Origin: Actinomycetes bacterium
GTDB taxonomy: Bacteria > Actinomycetota > Actinomycetes > Actinomycetales > Microbacteriaceae
Assembly (NCBI GenBank): GCA_023386365.1
Contig: JAEWJX010000017.1
Span: 16,176-80,175 of the forward strand
DNA length: 64,000 nt
Direction: 5' to 3'
The translations under genes were made by a program, and so were the position numbers. Below are positions 36,162-44,677 of the stretch, piece by piece. A model generated the notes under the pieces. The model searched no databases, had not been told where the DNA came from, and saw only the letters and a list, made by a program, of their open reading frames with translations. The first letter of the stretch is position 1; each line of letters opens with the position of its first letter.

Positions 36162-37043
36162 ATGCCGGTTCTTACGCAGCGGGACCCAGCGTCCCCTGCT
36201 GACGACGTCGCCGAGCAGGCCCGTCCGCGATCCGTCGTGCACGCGTCCGCCGCGTTCGGCGCGGGGATGCTGATGGCGCTCGGCGTGCCGTGGCTCGGCG
36301 TCGTGGTGCTCGCCGGGCCACTCGGTGTCGCGCTGGTGGGCGTCGTGCTCGTCGCCGGTTCGGCGACCGTCTTCGGCGTGATCGGTGCCGAGTTCCGCGG
36401 TCGCTCCGGATGGTGGTCGGCGTGCACCGGCCTGGCGTGGCTGGCGGCGGTGATCGTCTTCTGGGGGCTCGGCTTCACCACCGGCACGCCCTGGGGGTTG
36501 TCACTCGCGGTCGGGGCGGCTGCGGGTGCCGTCGCGGCCGGATGCGCCCTCCTGTCGTGGCGTGGAGTCGCGCGGATCGCCGGCGCCTCCGTGCTCGTGC
36601 TCGTCGTCGGGATCGCGGCAGTCTGGTCCGTGTCCGCCACCGCGACGACCGGATCGTCGACCAACCACTCTCCGGTGTCGCCGCCGTTCACCACCGACGT
36701 TCCGGGCTACACCGCCGACGACGCGATCCAGCCCGACGGCGCCACGTCGGTGCTGTACCGCTCCGTCGACCATGCGTTCCTCCTCAGCAGCGAACCGTTC
36801 GAGATCGAGGTGTGCGGCGCCCCGATCGACGGACCTGCCCACACGAGCGAGGTCGAGCAGAGCTGCACGGCCGTCGCCGACCGCTGGTACCGCGCATCGG
36901 CGGGACTGCAGGAGGTGGCGGTGGTGCGCGGCGGATGGGTCGTCCGGGCGACCGCCGAACCCGACGTGCCACTCGGGGACCTCGAGAACGCGGTCGCGAT
37001 GGCGCTCCCGCAGGGCGCCGAGTGGACGACCGACGCCCCCTGA
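36162..37043 (+). CDS. Hypothetical membrane protein
   Basis: A 293-residue protein with four to five TM helices in the first 165 residues (about 30-50, 53-75, 86-108, 112-130, 138-155). An extracytoplasmic C-terminal domain (about 165-293) has two cysteines (EVCGAP, EQSCTA) that could form a disulfide. No family is recognised. It sits between DUF3073 and purM, and the stop is 12 bp from the convergent purM stop. A GGGGCGAAAGTCC element 36 bp before the start resembles half of a DevR-like box. Confidence 0.65.
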   Translation: MPVLTQRDPASPADDVAEQARPRSVVHASAAFGAGMLMALGVPWLGVVVLAGPLGVALVGVVLVAGSATVFGVIGAEFRGRSGWWSACTGLAWLAAVIVFWGLGFTTGTPWGLSLAVGAAAGAVAAGCALLSWRGVARIAGASVLVLVVGIAAVWSVSATATTGSSTNHSPVSPPFTTDVPGYTADDAIQPDGATSVLYRSVDHAFLLSSEPFEIEVCGAPIDGPAHTSEVEQSCTAVADRWYRASAGLQEVAVVRGGWVVRATAEPDVPLGDLENAVAMALPQGAEWTTDAP

Positions 37044-37055
37044 GCTGCGCTCCGC

Positions 37056-38174
37056 TCAGTCGGCGTACGCGCCGACGAGCTTCACGGCACCGCCGTCGAC
37101 ACCCTTCGCACCCTGCTCGAAGCCGGACAGGTCGTGCGATGCGGTGGAGACGCGGCCGGCGACCCAGGCGGGCAGGCCCGCCGTCTCGAGCGCGCGGGTG
37201 ACGGAGCTGGCGGCATCCGCGGCGACCACCGCGAAGAAACCGACGCCCAGGTTCCAGGTGGACTCCGTGTCGCCGAGCGACAGGCCGCCCCAGGAGGCGA
37301 GGGTGCGGAACACCGGCTGCGGGCTCCAGGTGGTGCGGTCGAGCTCCACCCAGGCGCCCTTCGGCAGCACGCGTGCCAGGTTCGCGGCGATGCCGCCGCC
37401 GGTCACGTGGCTGAGCGCGTGGATGGCGCCGGGCAGCTCGTCGATGACACGCAGCAGCGGTGCCGTGTAGAGGCGGGTGGGCTCGAGCAGCACCTCGCCG
37501 ACGACGCCGCCCAACTCATCCGAGTGGTCGGTGTACGACAGGCCGCGGCCGTCGAGGATGTGGCGCACCAGCGAGAAGCCGTTCGAGTGCAGGCCGCTGG
37601 AAGCGATGGCGACCACCACGTCGCCGTGCTGCACGCGGTCGGGGCCGAGCACCGCATCCGCCTCGACCACACCCACCGCGGCGCCCGCGATGTCGTAGTC
37701 GTCGGCAGCCATCAGGCCCGGGTGTTCGGCGGTCTCGCCGCCGACGAGCGCCGTGCCCGTCTCGGCGCAGGCCCGCGCGACGCCCGCCACCAGGGTGGCG
37801 ATGCGCTCCGGGTGCACCTTGCCGGTGGCGATGTAGTCGGTCATGAAGAGCGGTTTCGCGCCCACCACGACGATGTCGTCGACCACCATCGCCACCAGGT
37901 CCTGGCCGATGGTGTCGTGCTTGTCGACCGCGAGCGCCAACGCGATCTTCGTGCCCACGCCGTCGGTGCTGGTCGCCAGCAGCGGGCGGCGGTAGCCGAG
38001 AAGGGCGGATGCGTCGAAGAGGCCCGCGAAGCCGCCGACACCCCCGAGCACCTCGGGGCCGTGCGTGCGGGCCACCGACGCCTTCATCAGCTCGACCGCG
38101 CGGTCGCCCGCCGCGGTGTCGACACCGGCTGCCGCGTAGCTCGCGTCACCGTGGGATGCGGGGGTGCTCGTCAC
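37056..38174 (-). CDS. purM: Phosphoribosylformylglycinamidine cyclo-ligase PurM
   Basis: A 372-residue AIR synthase, step 5 of purine synthesis (FGAM plus ATP to AIR). STDGVGTKIALA (about 69), VVDDIVVVGAKPLFMTDY (about 96), ALVGGETAEHPGLM (about 142) and HVTGGGIAANLARV (about 255) are the conserved ATP-grasping and dimer motifs. GTG start. TACGCT ends 6 bases before it, so the mRNA may be leaderless. It is divergent from purF (116 bp), whereas in many actinobacteria purF and purM run in the same direction. Confidence 0.96.
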   Translation of the reverse strand: MTSTPASHGDASYAAAGVDTAAGDRAVELMKASVARTHGPEVLGGVGGFAGLFDASALLGYRRPLLATSTDGVGTKIALALAVDKHDTIGQDLVAMVVDDIVVVGAKPLFMTDYIATGKVHPERIATLVAGVARACAETGTALVGGETAEHPGLMAADDYDIAGAAVGVVEADAVLGPDRVQHGDVVVAIASSGLHSNGFSLVRHILDGRGLSYTDHSDELGGVVGEVLLEPTRLYTAPLLRVIDELPGAIHALSHVTGGGIAANLARVLPKGAWVELDRTTWSPQPVFRTLASWGGLSLGDTESTWNLGVGFFAVVAADAASSVTRALETAGLPAWVAGRVSTASHDLSGFEQGAKGVDGGAVKLVGAYAD

Positions 38175-38290
38175 CCGCCCAGCGTACCCGGCGCTCGGAC
38201 GCGCCCAGGCGGCATCCGGATTCCGTGTGGGAGGATGGGGCGTACCTCATCCGGTGCGCGCCCCACGAACGTTCAGGAGCAGCCCGCAGC

Positions 38291-39748
38291 ATGTGCGGCA
38301 TCGTCGGCATCGTCTCATCGAGCCCCGTCAACCAGCAGGTCTACGACAGCCTGTCCCTTCTTCAGCATCGCGGCCAGGATTCGACGGGTATCGCCACCGC
38401 CGAAGGCTCGATCATCCACATGCAGAAGGCCAAAGGCCAGGTGCGCGAGGCGTACCGTACGCGCGACATGCGCAGCCTCCTCGGCACCATGGGTCTCGGG
38501 CACGTGCGCTACGCCACCCGCGGCGACGCCGCGAAGGAGCAGGAGGCGCAGCCGTTCTACGTGAACGCGCCCTACGGCATCGTGCTCGTGCACAACGGCA
38601 ACCTCACCAACACGCGCGAGCTCACCTCGGAGCTCTTCCACACCGACCGTCGGCACCTGAACACCAGCTCCGACACCGAGCTGCTGGTGAACGTGCTCGC
38701 CAACGAGCTGCAGTCGCAGATCCGCGGCGACGACCTCGACCCCGACCAGGTGTTCGACGCCATCGAGACCCTGCACGAGCGGGTCGAGGGCTCGTACGCG
38801 GCCATCGCGCTCATCGCCGGGCAGGGCCTGCTCGCGTTCCGCGACCCGTTCGGCATCCGTCCGCTCATCCTCGGTCGCCGCTCGGAGGGCCTCGTCGGCA
38901 CCGAGTGGGTGGTGGCGAGTGAATCGCTGGTGCTTGAGTCGGGCGGCTACGAGGTGGTTCGGGATGTGGCGCCCGGTGAGGCGATCTTCATCACCCGCGC
39001 CGGCGAGCTGTACTCGCGCCAGTGCGCCAAGAACCCGCGACTCATCCCGTGCTCGTTCGAGTACGTCTACCTGGCCCGACCCGACTCGGTGATGAACGGC
39101 ATCTCGGTCTACGAGGCGCGTCTGCGTCTGGGCGACCGCCTTGCCGACACCATCGCGAAGTACACGCCGTCCGGGTCGATCGACGTCGTCATGCCCATCC
39201 CCGACTCGTCGCGCCCCGCCGCCATGCAGGTGGCCCGCAAGCTCGGCATCGAGTACCGCGAAGGCTTCTACAAGAACCGCTACGTGGGCCGCACGTTCAT
39301 CATGCCGGGGCAGGAGCAGCGCAAGAAGAGCGTCAAGCAGAAGCTGAACGCGATGTCGAGCGAGTTCGCCGGGAAGAACGTGCTCATCGTCGACGACTCG
39401 ATCGTGCGCGGCACCACGTCGAAGGAGATCGTCGACATGGCCCGCCAGGCGGGCGCCAACTCGGTCACCTTCACCTCGGCCGCGCCCCCGGTGCGCTACC
39501 CGCACGTGTACGGCATCAACATGCCCACCCGTGCCGAACTGATCGCATCCGGGCGCAAGATCCCCGAGATCGCCACCGCCCTCGGCGCCGACTACCTCAT
39601 CTACCAGGAGGTCGAAGACATGAAGTCGGCCATCCTCGAAGGCTCCGACATCACCGACCTCGAGATGAGCTGCTTCACCGGCGAGTACATCACCGGCACC
39701 GTCACCCCCGAGTACCTGGAGTGGGTGGAGCGCAACCAGCTCAGCTGA
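38291..39748 (+). CDS. purF: Amidophosphoribosyltransferase PurF
   Basis: A 485-residue enzyme for the first committed purine step (PRPP plus glutamine to phosphoribosylamine). Cys2 directly after Met1 (MCGIVGIV) is the N-terminal glutaminase nucleophile, so no propeptide is present. The PRPP loop VLIVDDSIVRGTTSKEIV is at about 358. The zinc/Fe-S ligand-type cysteines of the long form are partly present (SRQCAKNPRLIPCSFEYVY), although a full cluster set is not evident. AGGAG 11 bases upstream of the ATG. Its 3' end overlaps by 8 bp the end of a broken convergent gene. Confidence 0.96.
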   Translation: MCGIVGIVSSSPVNQQVYDSLSLLQHRGQDSTGIATAEGSIIHMQKAKGQVREAYRTRDMRSLLGTMGLGHVRYATRGDAAKEQEAQPFYVNAPYGIVLVHNGNLTNTRELTSELFHTDRRHLNTSSDTELLVNVLANELQSQIRGDDLDPDQVFDAIETLHERVEGSYAAIALIAGQGLLAFRDPFGIRPLILGRRSEGLVGTEWVVASESLVLESGGYEVVRDVAPGEAIFITRAGELYSRQCAKNPRLIPCSFEYVYLARPDSVMNGISVYEARLRLGDRLADTIAKYTPSGSIDVVMPIPDSSRPAAMQVARKLGIEYREGFYKNRYVGRTFIMPGQEQRKKSVKQKLNAMSSEFAGKNVLIVDDSIVRGTTSKEIVDMARQAGANSVTFTSAAPPVRYPHVYGINMPTRAELIASGRKIPEIATALGADYLIYQEVEDMKSAILEGSDITDLEMSCFTGEYITGTVTPEYLEWVERNQLS

Positions 39749-40206
39749 CGCGCGCGCCGGCCGCCGCGAACCGGCCGAGCTCCGCATCGGGGAACAGCTC
39801 GCGCGGGTACTGGCCCCAGATGTGGTTGTCGACGTCGCGCAGCTCGACGACATCGGAGTGCACCCTCACCGATCGAACAGCTGCCCCGCAGCACCATGTG
39901 GTCGGTGGAATATGCCGCGACCAAGTTCGAGCCGACGGGAAAGTGCAGGCGCACGAAGCGTCTCTCGCTGCGCACGATCCGCACGACCCGGGCGACCGCC
40001 GTCGCGACGAAGATGGCGGCACTCGCGAGGAGGAAGGGAAGGAACGAAGGCAACCACGCCACACCGACAGCCACGAGCACCGCGGCGGACACCGCCGACA
40101 TCACCTCACCGGGGAGCCGATCTCGAAGCTGAGCGCGGATCCTGCGACCGGCGAGCCCGGGGTCGATCCGCATCGCGAACTGCTGGATCGCGCCGTCCTC
40201 GTTCAT
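39741..40206 (-). pseudogene. Frameshifted paralogue of the YcxB-like protein
   Basis: Starts in the stop of the upstream YcxB-like gene (ATGA). The first ~110 codons give two TM helices (about 33-75) and a sequence that follows the second half of the upstream paralogue (GSNLVAAYSTDHMVLRG against GSEMVWSGFDDEYMTVARG). The frame then shifts near 39860-39880. The continuing homology (SDVVELRDVDNHIWGQYPRELFP against AAELRVASTREWQLYPLALFP) is in another frame. About 20 residues around the expected YxxYxRL motif are also missing. It looks like a decayed tandem duplicate. Confidence 0.65.
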
Positions 40207-41168
40207 GAGGCGGGCGCGTTGCCGAACCGACCGCGCACATCCTCCGGGAACAGCGCCAGCGGGTACAGCTGCCACTCGCGCGTGGATGCGACGCGCAGCT
40301 CGGCGGCCCCGCGATCCGTCACCAGTCGGTCGTAGGCGCGGTAGCGCATCCGCATCACCTCGCCGCCGCGAGCCACCGTCATGTACTCGTCGTCGAATCC
40401 GCTCCAGACCATCTCGGAGCCCACCTGCTTGCGGATGGTGGATCGGGTGCCGACGATCGCCGCAACCGGCCACGCGATCAGCATCACCACGGCGACGATG
40501 ATCGGCACCGGATCGGAGAACGCCACCGTGAGGGAGCCTCCCGTGATCAGCACGCCCGCGGCGATCGCGAGCAGCGACGGGTGTGTGGCGAGCAACACGA
40601 GCACCCGACGAGTGGCAGCGCGCACGAAACCCGCGTCGACGGTCGCGTGGTGGGGGAACTGCGCGGGGTCGAGCTGCGGAACCACCCCGGATGCGATTCC
40701 GGCGCGCACGCGCTCGGCGGCCTCGGGCGGGCACAGCTCGACGGGCAGCAGCAGCGACGGGCCGCCGCTCGCCCGGCGCAGCACCACGAAACGGCCGCGC
40801 GGGCGCACATCCCGGAACTTCGCATACGGGAGGAACGCGTCGATGTCGGCGTCGGCGAACCGCAGCACCACATCGTCGTAGCGCACCACGGTGGTGTCGC
40901 CCTCGGGGGCGCCCCGCCGCGCAGCGCGCAGCATGTCGCGGAAGACGACGACCTCGATGACGCCGATCAGCAGGATGAACAACACCGCGCCCCACAGGAA
41001 CGCGGGCTCGCGAAGGCCGAGCGCGACCATGAGCACCACCAGCACCGTGGTGAAGATCAGGCTGCCGCGCTGCCGGTCGAAGAACGTCGCACGGGCGAAG
41101 CGCCGCGCGAATCCGGCATCCGCCGTGTAGCTGAACTGGAGAGCGGTGTCGGCTGCGGCATCGGTCAC
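40203..41168 (-). CDS. YcxB-like membrane protein
   Basis: A 321-residue protein with two repeats of the same layout: TM pair (about 38-75), soluble YcxB-like part (about 85-160), second TM pair (about 195-235), second soluble part (about 245-315). Each soluble half has the form Y-D-V...R..A-Y...RDVRPRGRFVVLRR or YRAYDRLVTDRG...LYPLALFP. The role is unknown; YcxB-like domains occur in small membrane proteins of Gram-positive bacteria. GTG start. Followed by a damaged copy of its second half. Confidence 0.7.
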   Translation of the reverse strand: MTDAAADTALQFSYTADAGFARRFARATFFDRQRGSLIFTTVLVVLMVALGLREPAFLWGAVLFILLIGVIEVVVFRDMLRAARRGAPEGDTTVVRYDDVVLRFADADIDAFLPYAKFRDVRPRGRFVVLRRASGGPSLLLPVELCPPEAAERVRAGIASGVVPQLDPAQFPHHATVDAGFVRAATRRVLVLLATHPSLLAIAAGVLITGGSLTVAFSDPVPIIVAVVMLIAWPVAAIVGTRSTIRKQVGSEMVWSGFDDEYMTVARGGEVMRMRYRAYDRLVTDRGAAELRVASTREWQLYPLALFPEDVRGRFGNAPAS

Positions 41169-41229
41169 GTCAGCGACGCTAACCGACGCGAGTCGGGCCG
41201 GAGCAGCCCCCGTTACGGCGTCAGCGGCG

Positions 41230-41550
41230 TCAGTCGACCTGCTCGTGCTCCACGGTGATGGTGCGCGCCTTCTTGACGCTGCGGCGGTCGAACGCGAGGC
41301 CCACGAGAGCGCCGATCAGCACACCCGCCGGCACGCCGTACAGGCAGAAGTAGGCGAAGCTCGCCGCGAAACCGACGTTCGGGTCGGCCGGGAACAGGCT
41401 CGTGAGGATGAGCGTCACGAACGCGCCGACGAGGGCACCCAGCACCAGGAACACGCCCAGCTTCGGGGCGCGGCGGATGCGGACCTGCTGCGTCTCGACG
41501 TCGGCCGGCGTCTCGGGGGTGCGCTCGGCGGGGTTCTCGGTGTCGCTCAC
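41230..41550 (-). CDS. Hypothetical two-helix membrane protein
   Basis: A 106-residue protein. A Pro/Glu-rich head precedes two TM helices (about residues 30-53 and 64-86) and a short charged tail ending EHEQVD. No family recognised. The GTG at 41550 is favoured as start; GTG 41568 is an alternative, and neither has a clear ribosome site. It is upstream of, and codirectional with, the YcxB-like gene across a 61-bp gap. Confidence 0.55.
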   Translation of the reverse strand: MSDTENPAERTPETPADVETQQVRIRRAPKLGVFLVLGALVGAFVTLILTSLFPADPNVGFAASFAYFCLYGVPAGVLIGALVGLAFDRRSVKKARTITVEHEQVD

Positions 41551-41592
41551 GCGCCTATTCTCGCCCACCCGGCTGGGAGGCGGCGTCGCGGG

Positions 41593-42066
41593 TCAGCGCA
41601 GGTGCTGGAACGGGTAGTCGACGTGCGCGAACGGCCACACCTCACCGATCCACGTCGGCACGAACGCGTCGAGGGCCGCACGCGTCTCCGGCGCGACCTC
41701 CTCGCCCAGCCACCACGACACCTCCGCCGCGGGCGCACCCTCCTCCGCGTCGAGCGGGTCGATGTACACGCATCCGAGCAGTTGCGTCTCGTCGGCGTTG
41801 AGCACCGCGTAGTTGAACGACTCCTGCGTGACCATCTCGTCGGCGTGGCGGGCGAGGTCCTCCTCGTCCTGCTCGCGGGTCATCGTGGCGGGAGGCCACC
41901 CCCACGCGTCGCCGTACATGCGCCACAGCATGTCGCGGTTCGCCATCACCGTCACCATGTCGATGTCGACGTCGCTGCCGCGGATCGGGCGCAGGTGGGT
42001 GTCGTCGGTCAGCTCGACCCGCTGCGGGTGGATGAAGCCTTCGGGCAGCCAGCGTTCGTCGGTCAT
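41593..42066 (-). CDS. GNAT-like N-acetyltransferase
   Basis: A 157-residue protein. THLRPIRGSDVDIDM near the start and YAVLNADETQLLGCVYIDPLD (about 86-106) followed by AAEVSWWLGEE match the beta4-beta5 core of GNAT acetyltransferases. The usual Q/RxxGxG/A pyrophosphate loop is weak, so it may be a divergent member. Substrate unknown. It follows the sterol-carrier-like gene by 17 bp on the same strand, so the pair is probably co-transcribed. Confidence 0.6.
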   Translation of the reverse strand: MTDERWLPEGFIHPQRVELTDDTHLRPIRGSDVDIDMVTVMANRDMLWRMYGDAWGWPPATMTREQDEEDLARHADEMVTQESFNYAVLNADETQLLGCVYIDPLDAEEGAPAAEVSWWLGEEVAPETRAALDAFVPTWIGEVWPFAHVDYPFQHLR

Positions 42067-42083
42067 GGTGTCCTTGTCGGTGT

Positions 42084-42446
42084 TCAGGTGAAGCGGATGG
42101 GCAGCACGTCGGTGAGGTCGGCGCGGGTTCCGGATGCCGCGACCCGCGCATCCGCGACCGCCGCATCCCAGGTGAGCGCGCCGGTCGCGAGCGCCAGCCA
42201 GGTGGCGGCGTCCATCTCGACGACGTTCGGAGGGGTGCCGCGGGTGTGGCGGGGACCCTCGATGGCCTGGGTGGCGCCGTACGGCGGCACACGCACCTCG
42301 ACGGCGTTGCCCTCGTGGTCGGTAGCGAGCTGCTCGAGGAGGAAGCGCACGGCCGTCGCGACCGTCTGGCGGTCGTCGGCGCCGCGCTGCCACTCCTGCA
42401 CAGCGGAGCGCCCCGCCGCTGCGTCGATCCGTCGCCTGACTGCCAC
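42084..42446 (-). CDS. Sterol carrier-family protein (SCP2-like/MDMPI_C type)
   Basis: A 120-residue protein. GNAVEVRVPPYGATQAIEGP and NVVEMDAATWLALATGALTW are the pattern of actinobacterial sterol-carrier-like proteins related to the C-terminal domain of maleylpyruvate isomerases. The core probably binds a hydrophobic ligand. These genes commonly neighbour purD in actinobacteria, as here (36 bp apart, divergent). GTG start, no ribosome site. Confidence 0.75.
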   Translation of the reverse strand: MAVRRRIDAAAGRSAVQEWQRGADDRQTVATAVRFLLEQLATDHEGNAVEVRVPPYGATQAIEGPRHTRGTPPNVVEMDAATWLALATGALTWDAAVADARVAASGTRADLTDVLPIRFT

Positions 42447-42448
42447 GG

Positions 42449-42476
42449 TTCGACGCTACCGCGCGCCCGGTAGCCT
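42449..42476 (+). promoter_or_regulatory. purD promoter, leaderless
   Basis: TTCGAC (42449-42454), 16-base spacer, TAGCCT (42471-42476), then 6 bases to the purD GTG at 42483. The only purine-like GGAG touches the start codon, so initiation on a leaderless message is likely. Confidence 0.55.
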
Positions 42477-42482
42477 GTCGGA

Positions 42483-43769
42483 GTGAAGATCCTCGTCCTC
42501 GGATCCGGTGCCCGAGAGCACGCCATCGTCGAAGCCCTCCTCTCTGAGGATGCCGGCCACGAGATCACCGCCGCGCCCGGCAACGCCGGGATCGCCGCGC
42601 AGGTCGAGGTGGTGGGCCTCGACCCCAGCAACGGGCGCATCGTCGCCGAGTACGCGCAGGAGAACGGCGTCGAACTCGTCGTCGTCGGGCCCGAGGCGCC
42701 GCTCGTCGCGGGTGTCGCGGATGTTCTGCGCGCGAAGGGCATCCCGGTGTTCGGCCCCGGCAAGGCGGCCGCCGCCCTCGAAGGGTCGAAGGCGTTCGCG
42801 AAGCGCATCATGGAGGCCGCACAGGTGCCCACCGGCCGCGCCGTCCGCGCGACCACCCTCGACGAGCTGGTCGCCGCACTCGACGACCTCGGCGCGCCCC
42901 ACGTGGTGAAGGCCGACGGTCTCGCCGCCGGCAAGGGCGTGCTCGTCACCGAAGACCGCGAAGCGGCGATCGCCCACGCCGAGTACTACCTGCAGCACGG
43001 TCCGGTGCTGGTGGAGGAGTTCCTCACCGGGCAGGAGGTGTCGCTCTTCTTCCTCGCCGACGGTCACGACGTGGTGCCCCTCAGCCCCGCACAGGACTAC
43101 AAGCGTGCATACGACGGCGACCAGGGTCCGAATACCGGCGGCATGGGCGCCTACTCGCCGCTGCCGTGGCTGAACGCCCGCTGGGGTTCGGAGGCGTCGT
43201 TCGTCGACGAGGTGCTCGATACGGTCGCCCTGCCGACGGTGCGCGCACTCGAAGCCGAAGGCACCCCGTTCATCGGCCTGCTCTACTGCGGCCTCATCGT
43301 CTCCGACGAGGGTGCGCCCGGTGGCGGCGCGGTGCGGGTCATCGAGTTCAATGCCCGCTTCGGCGACCCCGAGACGCAGGTGGTGCTGCCGCGCCTCAAG
43401 ACGTCGCTCTCCGAGCTGCTGCTCGCCGCCGCGACCGGCGGCCTCGGCCGGCTCCCGTATCCGACGTTCACGGATGAGGCGGCGGTCGTGGTGGTGCTGG
43501 CGAGCGAGGGCTACCCCGAAGACCCCGTGACGGGGCGCGAACTCACCGGACTCGACGCGGCCGCCGAGGTTCCCGGCGTCACGATCGCGCACGCATCGAC
43601 CGCCGTCGTCGACGGCCAGTACATCGCCACCGGCGGTCGGGTGCTCGGCGTCGTCGCCCGCGGCGACGGTTTCGGGTCGGCGCGCTCCGCCGCCTACGAA
43701 GCCCTCGGCCGGATCGGCCTCGAGGGCGGGCACTTCCGCCACGACATCGCGGAGCGGGTGGCCCGATGA
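42483..43769 (+). CDS. purD: Phosphoribosylamine-glycine ligase PurD
   Basis: A 428-residue GAR synthetase, step 2 of purine synthesis. LVLGSGAREHAIVEAL at the N-terminus, VVGPEAPLVAGVAD (about 63), VVKADGLAAGKGVLV (about 143) and QDYKRAYDGDQGPNTGGMGAYSP (about 205) are the ATP-grasp hallmarks. GTG start. It overlaps purC by 4 bp (ATGA), so purDC is an operon. Confidence 0.96.
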   Translation: MKILVLGSGAREHAIVEALLSEDAGHEITAAPGNAGIAAQVEVVGLDPSNGRIVAEYAQENGVELVVVGPEAPLVAGVADVLRAKGIPVFGPGKAAAALEGSKAFAKRIMEAAQVPTGRAVRATTLDELVAALDDLGAPHVVKADGLAAGKGVLVTEDREAAIAHAEYYLQHGPVLVEEFLTGQEVSLFFLADGHDVVPLSPAQDYKRAYDGDQGPNTGGMGAYSPLPWLNARWGSEASFVDEVLDTVALPTVRALEAEGTPFIGLLYCGLIVSDEGAPGGGAVRVIEFNARFGDPETQVVLPRLKTSLSELLLAAATGGLGRLPYPTFTDEAAVVVVLASEGYPEDPVTGRELTGLDAAAEVPGVTIAHASTAVVDGQYIATGGRVLGVVARGDGFGSARSAAYEALGRIGLEGGHFRHDIAERVAR

Positions 43770-44674
43770 CCCCGGGCGCCGCATCCGCAGACCCGCGCCT
43801 CGAGGCGCTGCGCTGGCGTCACGAATACTCCGGCAAGGTGCGCGACCTGTACCTGTCGGATGCCGAACCGGGTCGTGCGCTCGTGGTCGCCTCCGACCGG
43901 GTCAGCGCCTTCGACCACGTGCTCGAGCCCGGCATCCCCGGCAAGGGGGCCCTGCTCACCTCGCTGAGCCTGTGGTGGTTCGGGCAGCTGTCGGACGTAC
44001 CCAACCATCTTGTGGAGCCGACCGCGGGGGGCCTCGCGGCGCTCGCGCATCCGGTGCCCGCTGACATCGCCGAACGGTCGATGCTGGTGAAGCGGCTCGA
44101 CATGTTCCCCATCGAGTGCGTCGTGCGTGACTACCTCGTGGGGTCGGGCTGGGTCGAGTACCAGCAGACGCAGACGGTGTGCGGCATCGCCCTGCCGGCG
44201 GGTCTCTCGAACGGCGACCGCCTGCCCGAGCCGATCTACACGCCCGCCTACAAGGCGCCGATGGGCGAGCACGACGAGAACATCACCTACGAACGCACCG
44301 TCGAACTGGTGGGCGAGGCGGATGCGGCGGCGCTGCGCGACCTCAGCCTGCGGGTGTTCGAGGTGGCGTCGGCGATCGCGGAGTCACGGGGTGTGATCCT
44401 CGCCGACACCAAGTTCGAGTTCGGCCGCGACACGGAGTCGGGTGAGATCACCCTCGCCGACGAGGTGCTCACCTCCGACTCGTCGCGCTACTGGGACGCG
44501 ACCCTCTACGCGGCGGGCGGGGCCAACCGTCTCGACAGCTTCGACAAGCAGATCGTGCGCGACTGGCTCGCCGCCAACTGGGACAAGACCGGCACCCCGC
44601 CGACGCTCCCCCACGAGATCGTGGAACGCACCGCCGCCCGCTACCGCGAGCTGATCGAGCGGCTCACCGCGTAG
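43766..44674 (+). CDS. purC: SAICAR synthetase PurC
   Basis: A 302-residue enzyme that joins CAIR and aspartate, step 8 in bacteria. YSGKVRDLY (about 24), SDRVSAFDHVLEPGIPGKG (about 47), RLDMFPIECVVRDYLVGS (about 109), LADTKFEFGRD and LTSDSSRYWD are the conserved motifs. The length is of the longer form common in actinobacteria. Translationally coupled to purD. Stop 4 bp from the convergent metalloprotease-like gene. Confidence 0.96.
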   Translation: MTPGAASADPRLEALRWRHEYSGKVRDLYLSDAEPGRALVVASDRVSAFDHVLEPGIPGKGALLTSLSLWWFGQLSDVPNHLVEPTAGGLAALAHPVPADIAERSMLVKRLDMFPIECVVRDYLVGSGWVEYQQTQTVCGIALPAGLSNGDRLPEPIYTPAYKAPMGEHDENITYERTVELVGEADAAALRDLSLRVFEVASAIAESRGVILADTKFEFGRDTESGEITLADEVLTSDSSRYWDATLYAAGGANRLDSFDKQIVRDWLAANWDKTGTPPTLPHEIVERTAARYRELIERLTA

Positions 44675-44677
44675 GCG

